From Burkholderiales bacterium (GTDB lineage Bacteria; Pseudomonadota; Gammaproteobacteria; Burkholderiales; Burkholderiaceae_C), in contig CANFIC010000005.1 in NCBI GenBank assembly GCA_947446685.1, positions 1 to 37,298 on the forward strand: a DNA stretch of 37,298 nt, in the 5' to 3' direction. The position numbers were made by a program, and so were the translations under genes. Below are positions 9,068-18,690 of the stretch, piece by piece. The notes beneath the pieces are model-generated. The model worked only from the letters and a program-made list of their open reading frames with translations. It had not been told where the DNA came from and ran no database searches. Each line of letters starts with the position of its first letter. Within the stretch, counting starts at the first letter, position 1.

Positions 9068-10177
9068 ATGTCCATATCCCCTGTATCCGAGCTGGTTGCC
9101 GAACTGGCAGCCGGTCGCATGGTTATTCTGGTCGACGAAGAAGATCGCGAAAACGAAGGCGACCTTGTCATGGCGGCCGACCATGTGACGCCTGAAGCAA
9201 TCAATTTCATGGCCAGATTCGGCCGAGGCCTGATCTGTCTGACGCTGACGCGCGAACGCTGCGAGCGGCTGCAATTGCCGCCGATGGCGAGCCGCAACGG
9301 CACCAAACATGGCACCGCTTTCACCGTCTCAATCGAGGCCGCTACCGGCGTGACCACCGGAATTTCAGCCGCCGACCGAGCCCGTACCGTGCAGGCTGCA
9401 GTGGCTCGTCACGCAGTCGCGCGCGATCTGGTGCAACCGGGGCATATCTTTCCCTTGCAAGCGCAGGAAGGCGGGGTGCTGATGCGCGCCGGCCACACTG
9501 AAGCCGGTTGCGATTTCGCCCGCATGGCCGGGCTTGAGCCAGCCGCAGTCATCTGCGAGATCATGAATGACGACGGCACGATGGCCAGGCTCCCTGACCT
9601 GGTGCTGTTCGCCAAAGAACATGGTCTCAAGATCGGCACAATTGCCGATCTGATCGAGCATCGCAGTCGCAATGAGTCGCTGATCAAGCGCGAGTCCCAA
9701 CGCAAGCTGCAGACCGCCCAAGGCGAGTTTGATTGCACGGTTTTCAGCGATCGTACCGGCGCCATCCACATGGCCTTGACCCATGGTCAATGGAATGACA
9801 GCGATGAGGTGCTGGTTCGGGTGCACGAGCCCTTGTCGGTGCTGGACCTCCTCGACAGCGGTTCCGGCGGACATTCCTGGCCTCTGCCTGCGGCCTTGGC
9901 TGAAATCAAGAAAGCGCCGCAAGGCGTGGCGGTGCTGCTCAACTGCAGTGACGACGCAGGCACATTGCTGAGCCGTTTGCAGACCATTCCGGTGCAGTCG
10001 CCGCCTGAGATTCAGCCGCGCATGATGGACCTGCGTACTTACGGCGTCGGCGCACAGATCCTGAGAGAACTCGGCGTGCACCGAATGCGGCTTCTGGGCA
10101 GTCCGCGCCGCATGCCGAGCATGACGGGCTACGGTCTCGACGTCACCGGTTTCAAATCTCCCGAGCCAAAGAACTGA
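9068..10177 (+). CDS. ribBX: 3,4-dihydroxy-2-butanone 4-phosphate synthase fused to a GTP cyclohydrolase II-like domain lacking Zn-binding cysteines (RibBX type)
   Basis: Rib[70 protein letters not shown]-terminal domain has [23 protein letters not shown] but no ECLTGDVFGSLRCDCG-type block. Confidence 0.9.
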   Translation: MSISPVSELVAELAAGRMVILVDEEDRENEGDLVMAADHVTPEAINFMARFGRGLICLTLTRERCERLQLPPMASRNGTKHGTAFTVSIEAATGVTTGISAADRARTVQAAVARHAVARDLVQPGHIFPLQAQEGGVLMRAGHTEAGCDFARMAGLEPAAVICEIMNDDGTMARLPDLVLFAKEHGLKIGTIADLIEHRSRNESLIKRESQRKLQTAQGEFDCTVFSDRTGAIHMALTHGQWNDSDEVLVRVHEPLSVLDLLDSGSGGHSWPLPAALAEIKKAPQGVAVLLNCSDDAGTLLSRLQTIPVQSPPEIQPRMMDLRTYGVGAQILRELGVHRMRLLGSPRRMPSMTGYGLDVTGFKSPEPKN

Positions 10178-10185
10178 GGACTGCG

Positions 10186-10656
10186 ATGCAAGGATCCGAG
10201 CAGGGGCAAGCTTCTCAAGCCTCATTGAATGGCCAAGACCTGCGCATCGGCATCGTGCAAGCGCGCTTCAACCATGACATCACCTGCCGCCTGGCCGAAG
10301 CCTGCCAGGCCGAGTTGCTGCGGCTAGGCGTGGCTGAAAAACATATCCGTCTGGTGACCGTGCCCGGCGCATTGGAAGTGGCATTGGCATTGAATGCCTT
10401 GGCCGACAGCGAAGACTATGACGCTCTGGTGGCGCTGGGTTGCATCATCCGCGGCGAAACCTATCACTTCGAGTTGGTCGCCAACGAAAGCGGCGCGGCC
10501 GTCACGCGCCTTTCGCTGGACCATCAGATACCCATCGCCAACGCCATCCTGACGGTTGAAAACGAAGCGCAAGCCTGGGCACGCGCCGAGGACAAAGGTC
10601 GCGACGCAGCCCGTGTGGCGATCGAAATGGCAAATTTAATGGAAGAACTGCAGTGA
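10186..10656 (+). CDS. ribH: 6,7-dimethyl-8-ribityllumazine synthase
   Basis: [15 protein letters not shown]...[14 protein letters not shown]...[21 protein letters not shown]. Confidence 0.95.
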   Translation: MQGSEQGQASQASLNGQDLRIGIVQARFNHDITCRLAEACQAELLRLGVAEKHIRLVTVPGALEVALALNALADSEDYDALVALGCIIRGETYHFELVANESGAAVTRLSLDHQIPIANAILTVENEAQAWARAEDKGRDAARVAIEMANLMEELQ

Positions 10657-11159
10657 TCACCAACGACAGCGTCACCTCTCCCGCAGCCGAGAAGGCACCG
10701 CGAGCGCAACCGAAATCGGCTCGCCGCCGCTCGCGTGAAAGCGCCTTGCAGGGTCTTTATCAATGGCTGATTACAGGTGACGATGTCGCCACCATCGACG
10801 CCCACATACATGAACAAGAAGGGTTCAACAAGGTCGACCGGGCCCATTACGACGCCTTGCTGAGCGGCTGCATCATGGAAGCCGCCGACCTCGACAGCAT
10901 GTTGTCGCGTCATGTCGACCGCAAGACCACCGAGCTGTCGCCGATCGAACATGGTGTGCTGATGATCGGCGCCTACGAGCTGAAGCATTGCGTCGACATT
11001 CCCTACAGAGTGGTGATCAACGAGGCCGTCGAGCTGGCCAAATCATTTGGTGGAACCGACGGACATAAATATGTCAACGGTGTGCTCGACCGCACAGCCG
11101 GCGACCTGCGGCCGCTGGAAGTGGCTGCGCGCAATTCGGCAAAAAAATCAGCGCGATGA
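10653..11159 (+). CDS. nusB: Transcription antitermination factor NusB
   Basis: [15 protein letters not shown]...[16 protein letters not shown]...[29 protein letters not shown]. Confidence 0.95.
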   Translation: MITNDSVTSPAAEKAPRAQPKSARRRSRESALQGLYQWLITGDDVATIDAHIHEQEGFNKVDRAHYDALLSGCIMEAADLDSMLSRHVDRKTTELSPIEHGVLMIGAYELKHCVDIPYRVVINEAVELAKSFGGTDGHKYVNGVLDRTAGDLRPLEVAARNSAKKSAR

Positions 11160-12340
11160 AACTGGCCGGGCGGCTCGACCAGATCGAACCCTTCTACGTC
11201 ATGGAATGCGCCAAGGCTGCGGCTGAAATGGCGCGCAGTCCGGTTTGCGACCCGGCCCTTGGTGGCCGGCGCATGCTCTACCTGAACATCGGTGAGCCTG
11301 ACTTTGTCGCACCCCTCGCAGTTCAGCAAGCAGCGCGCGATTGCATCGACGCCGGCCGCACCCAGTATCTGCCCGCCACCGGCTTGCCAGCGCTGCGCCG
11401 GGCAGTCTCGGGCTGGTACCGGCAACGTTTCGAGCTCGACATCGCCGTGGAACGCATCGTCATTACCGCCGGCGCATCGGCGGCGCTGCAACTCGCCTGC
11501 TTGGCCTTGTTCGAGCGCGGCGACGAAGTGCTGATGCCTGACCCCTGCTATCCCTGCAACCGGCATTTTGTCGCTGCCACCGATGCGCTGGCCGTGCTGC
11601 TGCCGGCCGGGCCTGAGCAGCGCTTCCAACCCGGCAGCGCCCAGGTCTGTGCCGCCTGGAATCCGGCCACCCGCGGCGTGCTGCTGGCTTCGCCCAGCAA
11701 CCCGACCGGCACTTCGATCGCGCCACAGGAAATGCAGGCCATCGTCGAAGCGGTACGTGCGCGTGGCGGCGTCACCATCGTTGATGAAATCTACCTCGGT
11801 CTCAGCTATGACGCCCGCTTCGAACGCAGCGCGCTGGAGTTTGGCGACGATGTGATTTCGGTGAACAGTTTTTCCAAATATTTCGGTATGACCGGTTGGC
11901 GCCTCGGTTGGCTGGTGCTGCCGCCGGAACTGGTAGCCCCGGTGGAGAAACTGACCCAGAACCTCTTCATCTGCGCCTCCAGCATCGCCCAATATGCGGC
12001 GCTGGCCTGCTTTGAGCCCGCTTCGATTGCCGAATATGAACGGCGCCGACAGGCCTTTCGCGAGCGTCGTGATTACATCGTGCCGGCCTTGCAGGCATTG
12101 GGATTGAAAGTGCCGGTCATGCCGGACGGGGCTTTTTATGTCTGGATCGACTGCTCGGACTTCTGCTCTGACAGCTGGAAATTCGCCTTCGACCTGATGC
12201 AGAGCAGCCAGTTGGCGCTGACGCCAGGCCGCGATTTCGGCCGCGCAGGCAGCGAACGCTGGCTGCGGCTTTCCTTCGCCAGCAGCATGGCCGATCTGCA
12301 AGAAGCCGTGCGCCGATTGGCGGTTGCGCTGCACCGATGA
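11156..12340 (+). CDS. Class I/II PLP-dependent aminotransferase
   Basis: [53 protein letters not shown]-lysine motif. Confidence 0.9.
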   Translation: MKLAGRLDQIEPFYVMECAKAAAEMARSPVCDPALGGRRMLYLNIGEPDFVAPLAVQQAARDCIDAGRTQYLPATGLPALRRAVSGWYRQRFELDIAVERIVITAGASAALQLACLALFERGDEVLMPDPCYPCNRHFVAATDALAVLLPAGPEQRFQPGSAQVCAAWNPATRGVLLASPSNPTGTSIAPQEMQAIVEAVRARGGVTIVDEIYLGLSYDARFERSALEFGDDVISVNSFSKYFGMTGWRLGWLVLPPELVAPVEKLTQNLFICASSIAQYAALACFEPASIAEYERRRQAFRERRDYIVPALQALGLKVPVMPDGAFYVWIDCSDFCSDSWKFAFDLMQSSQLALTPGRDFGRAGSERWLRLSFASSMADLQEAVRRLAVALHR

Positions 12341-12756
12341 TGGCTGCCTTCAACCATCAATTGCGCGTCTACTGGGAGGACACCGATGCCGGGGGCGTCG
12401 TGTTCTATGCCAACTATCTGAAGTTCTTCGAGCGCGCACGCACTGAATGGCTGCGCAGACTGGGCTTCGAACAGCAGTCGATGCGCATGCAGGACGGGGT
12501 GATGTTCATCGTCAGCCACACCGATGTACGCTACCTTAAACCGGCAAGGCTTGACGACTTGCTGCAGATCAGCGTCGAGCCGCGCGACATCGGCCGGGCC
12601 AGCATGAATTTGTTCCAGCAGGCGCGGTGCGGCGAGCGCCTGCTGGCTGAAGGACAGATCCGCATCGGCTGCGTGCAAAGCAGCAGCCAACTCGATTTCA
12701 AACCCAGCCGTATTCCGGCCGCCTTGATGGCAGCCCTACAAGCGAAGCAGCCATGA
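12337..12756 (+). CDS. ybgC: Tol-Pal associated acyl-CoA thioesterase
   Basis: RVYWEDTDAGGVVFYANYLKFFERARTEWLRRLG hotdog-fold motif, directly upstream of tolQ. Confidence 0.93.
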   Translation: MMAAFNHQLRVYWEDTDAGGVVFYANYLKFFERARTEWLRRLGFEQQSMRMQDGVMFIVSHTDVRYLKPARLDDLLQISVEPRDIGRASMNLFQQARCGERLLAEGQIRIGCVQSSSQLDFKPSRIPAALMAALQAKQP

Positions 12757-13424
12757 ACCAAGACCTTTCCATCGTCGCGCTGATCCTGCATGCCAGCCTG
12801 CCCGTACAAATGGTGATTGCCTGCCTGCTGGCGGTCTCGCTGGCGAGCTGGAGCGTGATTTTCAGCAAACTGATTTCAATCTCGCGCATCAAAAGCGGCA
12901 ATGAAGCTTTCGAGCAGGAGTTCTGGTCGGGCAAGAACCTCAACGATCTCTACGGCAGCGTGTCCAGACGTGAAAACGGCGCACCACTGGAACGTATCTT
13001 CGTTTCCGGCATGCGTGAATTCCTGAAACTACGCGAACGCCGCGTCACCGAATCGGGCGCCCTGCTCGACGGCGCGCGCCGGGCCATGCGAGCCAGTTAC
13101 CAGCGCGAAATGGACGTGATGGAAAGCCAGTTGTCCTTCCTCGCTTCGGTCGGCTCGGTCTCGCCCTATGTCGGGTTGTTCGGCACCATCTGGGGCATCA
13201 TGCATGCCTTTGTCGGCCTGTCCAATTTGCAGCAGGTCACACTCGCCACCGTCGCCCCCGGCATCGCCGAGGCCCTGGTCGCCACTGCAATCGGCCTGTT
13301 TGCTGCTATCCCTGCAGTGCTGGCCTACAACCGCTTCGCGCGCCAGATCGACCGCAGTGCGATCACGCTGGAGTCCTTCATCGAGGAGTTCTCCAACATC
13401 CTGCAACGCAGCGCAACGGTCTGA
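12753..13424 (+). CDS. tolQ: Tol-Pal proton channel subunit TolQ
   Basis: FLASVGSVSPYVGLFGTIWGIMHAFVGLSNLQQVTLATVAPGIAEALVATAIGLFAAIPAV. Confidence 0.95.
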   Translation: MNQDLSIVALILHASLPVQMVIACLLAVSLASWSVIFSKLISISRIKSGNEAFEQEFWSGKNLNDLYGSVSRRENGAPLERIFVSGMREFLKLRERRVTESGALLDGARRAMRASYQREMDVMESQLSFLASVGSVSPYVGLFGTIWGIMHAFVGLSNLQQVTLATVAPGIAEALVATAIGLFAAIPAVLAYNRFARQIDRSAITLESFIEEFSNILQRSATV

Positions 13425-13427
13425 GTC

Positions 13428-13865
13428 ATGGCGGCCATCAGCAACCGCGGCGCACGCCGCCGCCGCACGATCAACGAGATCAATATGGTGCCCTTCATCG
13501 ACGTGATGCTGGTGCTGTTGATCATCTTCATGATCAGTGCGCCGTTGATCACCACCGGCGTCGTCGATCTGCCCAGCGTCGGCAAGAGCCGCACCCAACC
13601 TGAACATGTGATCAATGTGATCGTCGGTGCGGATGAGAAAATAAAGCTGAAGTTCGACAAGGATGAAGCAGTTCCGCTGCCGCTGAGCCGTCTGGCCGAG
13701 CAAGTCAGACAAGCGCAAGCAGGGGAAGCGACGACACCGGTCATCATCTCCGCCGACCGCAACGTCAAGTACGAAGCGGTGGTCAAGGTGATGGATTCTT
13801 TGCAGTCGGCAGGGATACAGCGGGTCGGACTGGCGGTACGCAATGGCGCGGCTGCCGGCAACTAA
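13428..13865 (+). CDS. tolR: Tol-Pal proton channel subunit TolR
   Basis: INEINMVPFIDVMLVLLIIFMISAPLIT. Confidence 0.95.
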   Translation: MAAISNRGARRRRTINEINMVPFIDVMLVLLIIFMISAPLITTGVVDLPSVGKSRTQPEHVINVIVGADEKIKLKFDKDEAVPLPLSRLAEQVRQAQAGEATTPVIISADRNVKYEAVVKVMDSLQSAGIQRVGLAVRNGAAAGN

Positions 13866-13889
13866 CGATCTGGCAAGGTCCGAACAGCG

Positions 13890-14777
13890 ATGACTGCCAA
13901 CTCCGTTCTTGATGCCGGGCCCTTGCTGCCGCCAAATGCGCCGGGGATGGCCCGCGGTCTGCTGTTTGCGATTGCGGCCCATGGCTTGCTGCTGGCAGCA
14001 TTGAGCGCCGGGGTCAGTTGGCGCACTGATCCATTGCCCGCCTTCGAGGCCGAGTTATGGTCCGCTGTGCCCCAGGCCGCAGCACCTCGCGAGGAACTGC
14101 CGCCACCCGCGCCGCCTGAAGCCGAACCCTTGCCCTTGCCCAAACCAGCGCCGGTTGAAGACCTGCAGGCCTTGCGCGATGCCGACATCGCGATCGCCAA
14201 AGCACGCGATGAAAAAAAGCGCGAGGCCTTGCGCCTGGCAGAGCTCGAGGCAGCGCGCAAGAAAGCCGCCTTGAAGGAACAGGCCGCCGAGCGCGAAAAG
14301 CAGGCCAAGATCAAGCAGGACAAGCTTGATGCCAAGCTCAAACAAGAAAAGCAGGAAAAACTGGCCAAGGAAGCCGAGGCCAAATTGCAGGCCAAGGCCG
14401 ACGCCAAGATAGCCGAGCAGCGCCAGGACAATCTGCGCCGCATCCAGGGCATGGCCGGTGCGAGCGGCGGCGCCAATGCCACCGGCAATGCGCTGCAGAG
14501 TTCAGGACCCAGCGCCAGCTATGGCGGGCGCATCAAGGCCCGCATCCGCCCCAACATCATCTACACCGACAGCGGCAGCGGTAACCCGGTGGCCGAAGTC
14601 GAAGTGCGCACAGCGCCCGATGGCACCATCATCTCGCGCAAGCTGCTCAAGCCCAGCGGCGATGCCGAATGGGACAAAGCCGTGCTGCGTGCGATCGACA
14701 AAACCGAATTGCTGCCGCGCGATGTCGATGGCCGCGTGCCAGCGCTGCTGGTGATCAGCTTCAAGCCGCAGGAATGA
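13890..14777 (+). CDS. tolA: TolA cell envelope protein
   Basis: N-terminal TM, long Lys/Ala/Glu-rich helix, C-terminal TolA/TonB-like domain IKARIRPNIIYTDSGSGNPVAEVEVRTAPDGTIISRKLLKPSGDAEWDKAVLRAI. Confidence 0.92.
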   Translation: MTANSVLDAGPLLPPNAPGMARGLLFAIAAHGLLLAALSAGVSWRTDPLPAFEAELWSAVPQAAAPREELPPPAPPEAEPLPLPKPAPVEDLQALRDADIAIAKARDEKKREALRLAELEAARKKAALKEQAAEREKQAKIKQDKLDAKLKQEKQEKLAKEAEAKLQAKADAKIAEQRQDNLRRIQGMAGASGGANATGNALQSSGPSASYGGRIKARIRPNIIYTDSGSGNPVAEVEVRTAPDGTIISRKLLKPSGDAEWDKAVLRAIDKTELLPRDVDGRVPALLVISFKPQE

Positions 14778-15513
14778 TCCGGGTAGCACCCTGCAGCCAG
14801 CCCTCGCGCAGCGCGGTTTGCAGCCAGACCGAAAAATCAAATCCAGCATCGACAGCGAAAGTCTGTTGCAGCGCAGCCTCTAGCGACCGGCCATCGATCA
14901 TTGCTTGTAGCAACTGCGAATCACCTTGACTCAGCCGCCGCCCCTGGACGCCCCAGCGCTCGCGCCAGAGCAAGACCGGAACGACCGTTTCTGAAGATTC
15001 GTCTCCCGCTTCGCCCGACCAAATCGACCAGGCCTCGGCCTGTACCTGCAGCAGGCTCAACCCCGCTGACAATTGCAAGCGCAACTGCGCCGGATCCTGA
15101 CTTGCCAGCAAGTCGAGCGACGCAGGGTCAAACGCCAGGTCAGCAGCGCGCAAGGCCAGATGCGCCGACCATTCAAGTCTTGCCAGATCGCAGAGCCAGT
15201 CATCCATTTTATCCTGCGCAGCCAGAAAACCTGCCAGCAGTTCTCCCCAGCCACCCAGGTCGGCTTTCTGCGGCGGATGACGGCGCCAGAATGCCCAGGC
15301 CATGTCCCGGAACGATGCTTCACCGATGATCAGCAGGACCTTCGGATAGACAGCAGCCAAAGCCCGTTCAGACAAGACCTGCGCGTTGACCTGGTAAGCC
15401 TGCAGCCCACGCTGCAACTCGACTGCAGTCAGCGGCACGATGCCGACGGGCCTGGACGCGCCGCTCAGCGCTGCCAGCAGCGCCCGCTGACGCGCAGCCA
15501 GAAACCCGCTCAT
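14761..15513 (-). CDS. bufC: DUF2063 / BufC (HvfC)-type partner protein of an MNIO enzyme
   Basis: MSGFLAARQRALLAALSG...RGLQAYQVNAQVLSERALAAVYPKVLLIIGEASFRDMAWAFWRRHPPQKADLGGWGELLAGFL; 4-bp overlap with the upstream DUF692 gene. Confidence 0.85.
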   Translation of the reverse strand: MSGFLAARQRALLAALSGASRPVGIVPLTAVELQRGLQAYQVNAQVLSERALAAVYPKVLLIIGEASFRDMAWAFWRRHPPQKADLGGWGELLAGFLAAQDKMDDWLCDLARLEWSAHLALRAADLAFDPASLDLLASQDPAQLRLQLSAGLSLLQVQAEAWSIWSGEAGDESSETVVPVLLWRERWGVQGRRLSQGDSQLLQAMIDGRSLEAALQQTFAVDAGFDFSVWLQTALREGWLQGATRIIPAA

Positions 15514-16349
15514 GCAGCCCCCTGCAGTTGTCTGGCCTTGTCGGCCTCGGCCAGCAGAACGTCCAGCGCCGGAATGGCGGTATCCCATTCGATCAGGCTT
15601 GGTACCGAACCACAGGTCTTCAAAGCATGGGCGTAGACCTGCCAGACCAGATCTGGCACCCTGCTGCCATGGTCGTCGATGACGATGCCCGGCAGTTCGG
15701 CATGGCCCGCCAGATGGATCTCGCCGACGCAATCGCTGCGCAACTGGTCGATCCATTCACAGGCCTGGCGCAGCGCCGCATCGCGGTCAGCGCCCTGATT
15801 GCGGGCGTTGACGACCAGGTTGTTGACGTCGAGCAGCACACCGCAGCCGCTGCACCTCGTCAGCTGATTGAAGAACTCGGGCTCGGACATTTGTTCGCAG
15901 TCATCCCAGGCCAGGTAGGCACTGATGTTCTCGACCAGGATCTGGCGGCCAAGCCGCTCCTGCACTTGCTGGACATGGGACACCATCAGATCGAGGCAGG
16001 CCGAACTGAATGGAATCGGCAGCAAATCGTTGCCATGGATCGCAGCATCCCCCGCATGAATACGGGAAAAGCTCGCATGGTCCGAGACGAACAAAGGCTG
16101 CACAAGCTCGACCAATCCAGCCAGCCGGTCCAGATGCCACCGGTCGAGACCGCAGGCCGAACCCAGCGATAAGCCGACACCATGCAGACTGACCGGATAT
16201 TGCTCGCGGCAGGCTTTCAGCAACTGCAACGATGCCCCGCCGGGCGCAAAGAAATTTTCGGAATGCACTTCGACAAAATCCAGTGCCGGCAACAACTCGA
16301 GCAGCTGTTGATAATGCGGCTGGCGCCAGCCAATCCCGACCATCGTCAA
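15510..16349 (-). CDS. bufB: DUF692 / MNIO (multinuclear non-heme iron oxidase) RiPP-modifying enzyme, BufB-like
   Basis: GIGWRQPHY, DFVEVHSENFF, SLHGVGLSLGS, SDHASF, HGNDLLPIPFS, LVENISAYL, GVLLDVNNLVVNA, GEIHLAGHAE, DDHGSRVPD. Confidence 0.9.
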   Translation of the reverse strand: MTMVGIGWRQPHYQQLLELLPALDFVEVHSENFFAPGGASLQLLKACREQYPVSLHGVGLSLGSACGLDRWHLDRLAGLVELVQPLFVSDHASFSRIHAGDAAIHGNDLLPIPFSSACLDLMVSHVQQVQERLGRQILVENISAYLAWDDCEQMSEPEFFNQLTRCSGCGVLLDVNNLVVNARNQGADRDAALRQACEWIDQLRSDCVGEIHLAGHAELPGIVIDDHGSRVPDLVWQVYAHALKTCGSVPSLIEWDTAIPALDVLLAEADKARQLQGAA

Positions 16350-16987
16350 GAGATCGTGCCAGCGCTTTCGCGCCGATCAGCCACCATCGGCCATGCCAGT
16401 TCAAGCGCCAGGCTCACTCCCGCCAGCATCTCGTCCAGCGCCATGCTGGGTTGGCCTGCCAACCTGGCTGCCTGAGCAGGCAACAAGGGCAGATGCATGA
16501 AGCCGCTGCGCACGCCGCTGCCATGCAAGGCATGCTGCAAACCGAAGAAAACATGGTTGCAGACAAAGGTGCCGGCAGTCTGTGACACGCTGGCAGGATG
16601 GCCTGCGGCCCGCAGCCCGGCCACCATCGTCTTGATCGGCAAGGTCGAGAAATAGGCTGCCGGCGCACCGACGACAACCGTCTGATCGATCGGCTGGGTT
16701 CCGGCGTTGTCGGCGATCCTGGCGTCGTCGATATTGATCGCGATCCGTTCGATTGAAAAGTCGCTGCGTCCACCCGCTTGACCCAGCGCCAGAACGAGGT
16801 CTGGATTGACTTCATCAATTGATTGCTGCAAGACCTTCAAGGCCTCGCCAAAGACACAGGGCAGCATCCTGGCAATGATGTTGACGCCAGCGATTTTCTG
16901 GCCACCGAGGGCCTTGGCGACCTCCCAGGACGGATTGATCTGCTCACCGCCAAAGGGTTCGAAACCGGTCAACAAAATCCTGCTCAT
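16346..16987 (-). CDS. pcp: Pyroglutamyl-peptidase I (peptidase family C15)
   Basis: MSRILLTGFEPFGGEQINPSWEVA; AGTFVCNHVFFGLQHAL catalytic Cys; RSGFMHLPLLPAQ catalytic His; 4-bp overlap with the bufB-like start. Confidence 0.9.
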   Translation of the reverse strand: MSRILLTGFEPFGGEQINPSWEVAKALGGQKIAGVNIIARMLPCVFGEALKVLQQSIDEVNPDLVLALGQAGGRSDFSIERIAINIDDARIADNAGTQPIDQTVVVGAPAAYFSTLPIKTMVAGLRAAGHPASVSQTAGTFVCNHVFFGLQHALHGSGVRSGFMHLPLLPAQAARLAGQPSMALDEMLAGVSLALELAWPMVADRRESAGTIS

Positions 16988-17052
16988 CGCTGCAAATCCC
17001 CATCAACTGCCCCTGGCAGCACCGCTGAACTGTCTAGTGAATTCGGCCTGGC

Positions 17053-17343
17053 TCAGCGCTTGAGCTTGGCTTGAGCCTCGACGCTGCTCAGGCCGCCCAT
17101 TGACTTGCAACTGCCCTTGGCCACATATTTCCATTCCGTCGGCGCCTTGTCGGTCTTGGCCTGCCCAGCACAAGAATGACTGCCGCCCAAGTTGGCGCAA
17201 TCATTCTGGCCCGCCTTGACGATGCCGTAGCATTTTTCGCGGCCGTCCTTCTCCTGGGCGGCGTCATGCGCGGCGGCCTGGCCGACCAGCCCGATGGCCA
17301 TGGCGGCAGCAAAGGCGGAAGAAACGAGGTTTTTGTTTGTCAT
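17053..17343 (-). CDS. bufA: BufA1/DUF2282-type bufferin precursor with signal peptide and four Cys in the mature region
   Basis: [98 protein letters not shown]...SCAG...KGSC signature. Confidence 0.85.
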   Translation of the reverse strand: MTNKNLVSSAFAAAMAIGLVGQAAAHDAAQEKDGREKCYGIVKAGQNDCANLGGSHSCAGQAKTDKAPTEWKYVAKGSCKSMGGLSSVEAQAKLKR

Positions 17344-17519
17344 GACTGGCTCCGTTGGATCGGCTGGATTGATTCTTTTGCTCCCAGCAAAGCTGGACGC
17401 CATTATTGCCCTTGTGTTGACCGCAATTTTTATTTCCTGGCTCGCGGCATGCTTATTGCCGATGGCCGGCGCCCCGATCCGGCCGTTTGAAGCAATTTTC
17501 CACAATCCGGGAAACATCG

Positions 17520-18005
17520 ATGCGAGCAAACAGACGTCCAACGCGCGGCCATTCAACTTGGCCATTTGCAGACACAGGCTTCACGCTGATCGAGGTCATG
17601 CTGGTGATGCTGATCTCGGGTCTGCTTGCCGCAATCGCCCTGCCCGCTTATCAAAACCAGTTGATCAAGGGCAGGAGGGTTGATGCCATCAATGCCTTGA
17701 GCGCTGTCCTGCAGGCCCAGGAGCGGTGGCGCAGCAACCGCAGCAGCTACGCTGCGGCGCTTTCGGATCTGCAACTGGGATCGAATTCTCCGGCCCAGCT
17801 TTACAGCTTGAGCTTGTCGGGTTTGGGCAATCCCGCCAGTTTCAGCACCGGTTTCATCGTTCGCGCAATCCCGCTGAGTGGCAGCGTACAGAGCCGCGAC
17901 AGTGAATGCGCAGAACTGTCGCTGAGCTTGCAAGGAGGCAGCATCAGCTATTCGGCAAAGAACAGCAAGTCTGTCGACAGCAGCAGGCAATGCTGGCCCC
18001 AATGA
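17520..18005 (+). CDS. Type IV (PilE/minor) pilin
   Basis: Prepilin motif [53 protein letters not shown]; alternative ATG at 17487. Confidence 0.85.
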   Translation: MRANRRPTRGHSTWPFADTGFTLIEVMLVMLISGLLAAIALPAYQNQLIKGRRVDAINALSAVLQAQERWRSNRSSYAAALSDLQLGSNSPAQLYSLSLSGLGNPASFSTGFIVRAIPLSGSVQSRDSECAELSLSLQGGSISYSAKNSKSVDSSRQCWPQ

Positions 18006-18688
18006 GCTGGCCGAATTCCGCGCAACGGGGCATCGGATTGATCGAGCTGATGATCGGCGTCACTGTCGGACTGATCGTTGCTACGGGCGCCAGCGTCATG
18101 CTTGTCAGGCAGCTTGCCGATCATCACCGTTTGATGCTGGAAACCCAGTTGCAACAGGATTTGCGCGCAGTCGCCGACCTTTTGCTGCGCGAATTGCGCA
18201 GAGCCGGCTACTGGTCGATGGCGCAAAAAGGCGTCTGGGCTGACGGTGCCACGGCGCCGCTGAACAATGTCTATGCAGCCACGGTACCTGCCAAGGCCCA
18301 GGACAGCAACAGCGTGGAGTACAGCTATTCGCGCGCCGATGCGACAAACCCTGAAGACAATTTGCTCGACCCTGGTCGCGAACAGTTCGGCTTCATGCTG
18401 GACGGTGGAATTCTGAAGCTACGACTTGGCAACTCCTGGCAACCGCTGACCGACAAGAGCACCTTGACCATCACCGGCTTCAAGCTGCACCTGAATATTC
18501 AGCAACTGGCCTTGGATGATTACTGCAACATCCCCTGTGCGGCCGGCAACCTGTCTTGTCCACCGCAGTTGCAAATACGCCGCTTCGATGTCAGCTTGAC
18601 CGGACGCGCGACGACTGACCCGGCTTTGCTGCGCCGAATGACCCTCAGCAGCAAGTTGCGCAATGACTTGATCAAGGGGAACTGCTGA
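18002..18688 (+). CDS. pilW: PilW-like minor pilin / pilus assembly protein
   Basis: Prepilin-like QRGIGLIELMIGVTVGLIVATGASVMLVRQLADHHRLMLETQLQQDLRAVADLLLRELRRAGYW; 4-bp overlap with upstream pilin. Confidence 0.8.
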   Translation: MSWPNSAQRGIGLIELMIGVTVGLIVATGASVMLVRQLADHHRLMLETQLQQDLRAVADLLLRELRRAGYWSMAQKGVWADGATAPLNNVYAATVPAKAQDSNSVEYSYSRADATNPEDNLLDPGREQFGFMLDGGILKLRLGNSWQPLTDKSTLTITGFKLHLNIQQLALDDYCNIPCAAGNLSCPPQLQIRRFDVSLTGRATTDPALLRRMTLSSKLRNDLIKGNC

Positions 18689-18690
18689 CT

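Noticed and set aside
11003-12334. 443-aa minus-strand ORF
   Set aside because: Antisense shadow of the aminotransferase gene in GC-rich DNA; no coherent domain.
13029-13982. 317-aa minus-strand ORF rich in Asp/His/Gln
   Set aside because: Antisense to tolQ/tolR; composition typical of reverse-frame translation.
16950-16970. GGTTCGAAACC tRNA T-arm-like string
   Set aside because: Lies inside the pcp coding sequence (GFEPFGGE) with no surrounding cloverleaf.
17294-17683. 129-aa plus-strand ORF with a hydrophobic stretch ([33 protein letters not shown])
   Set aside because: Overlaps bufA on the opposite strand and the pilin in a different frame; the downstream portion is the out-of-frame pilin gene. 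Most likely fortuitous.
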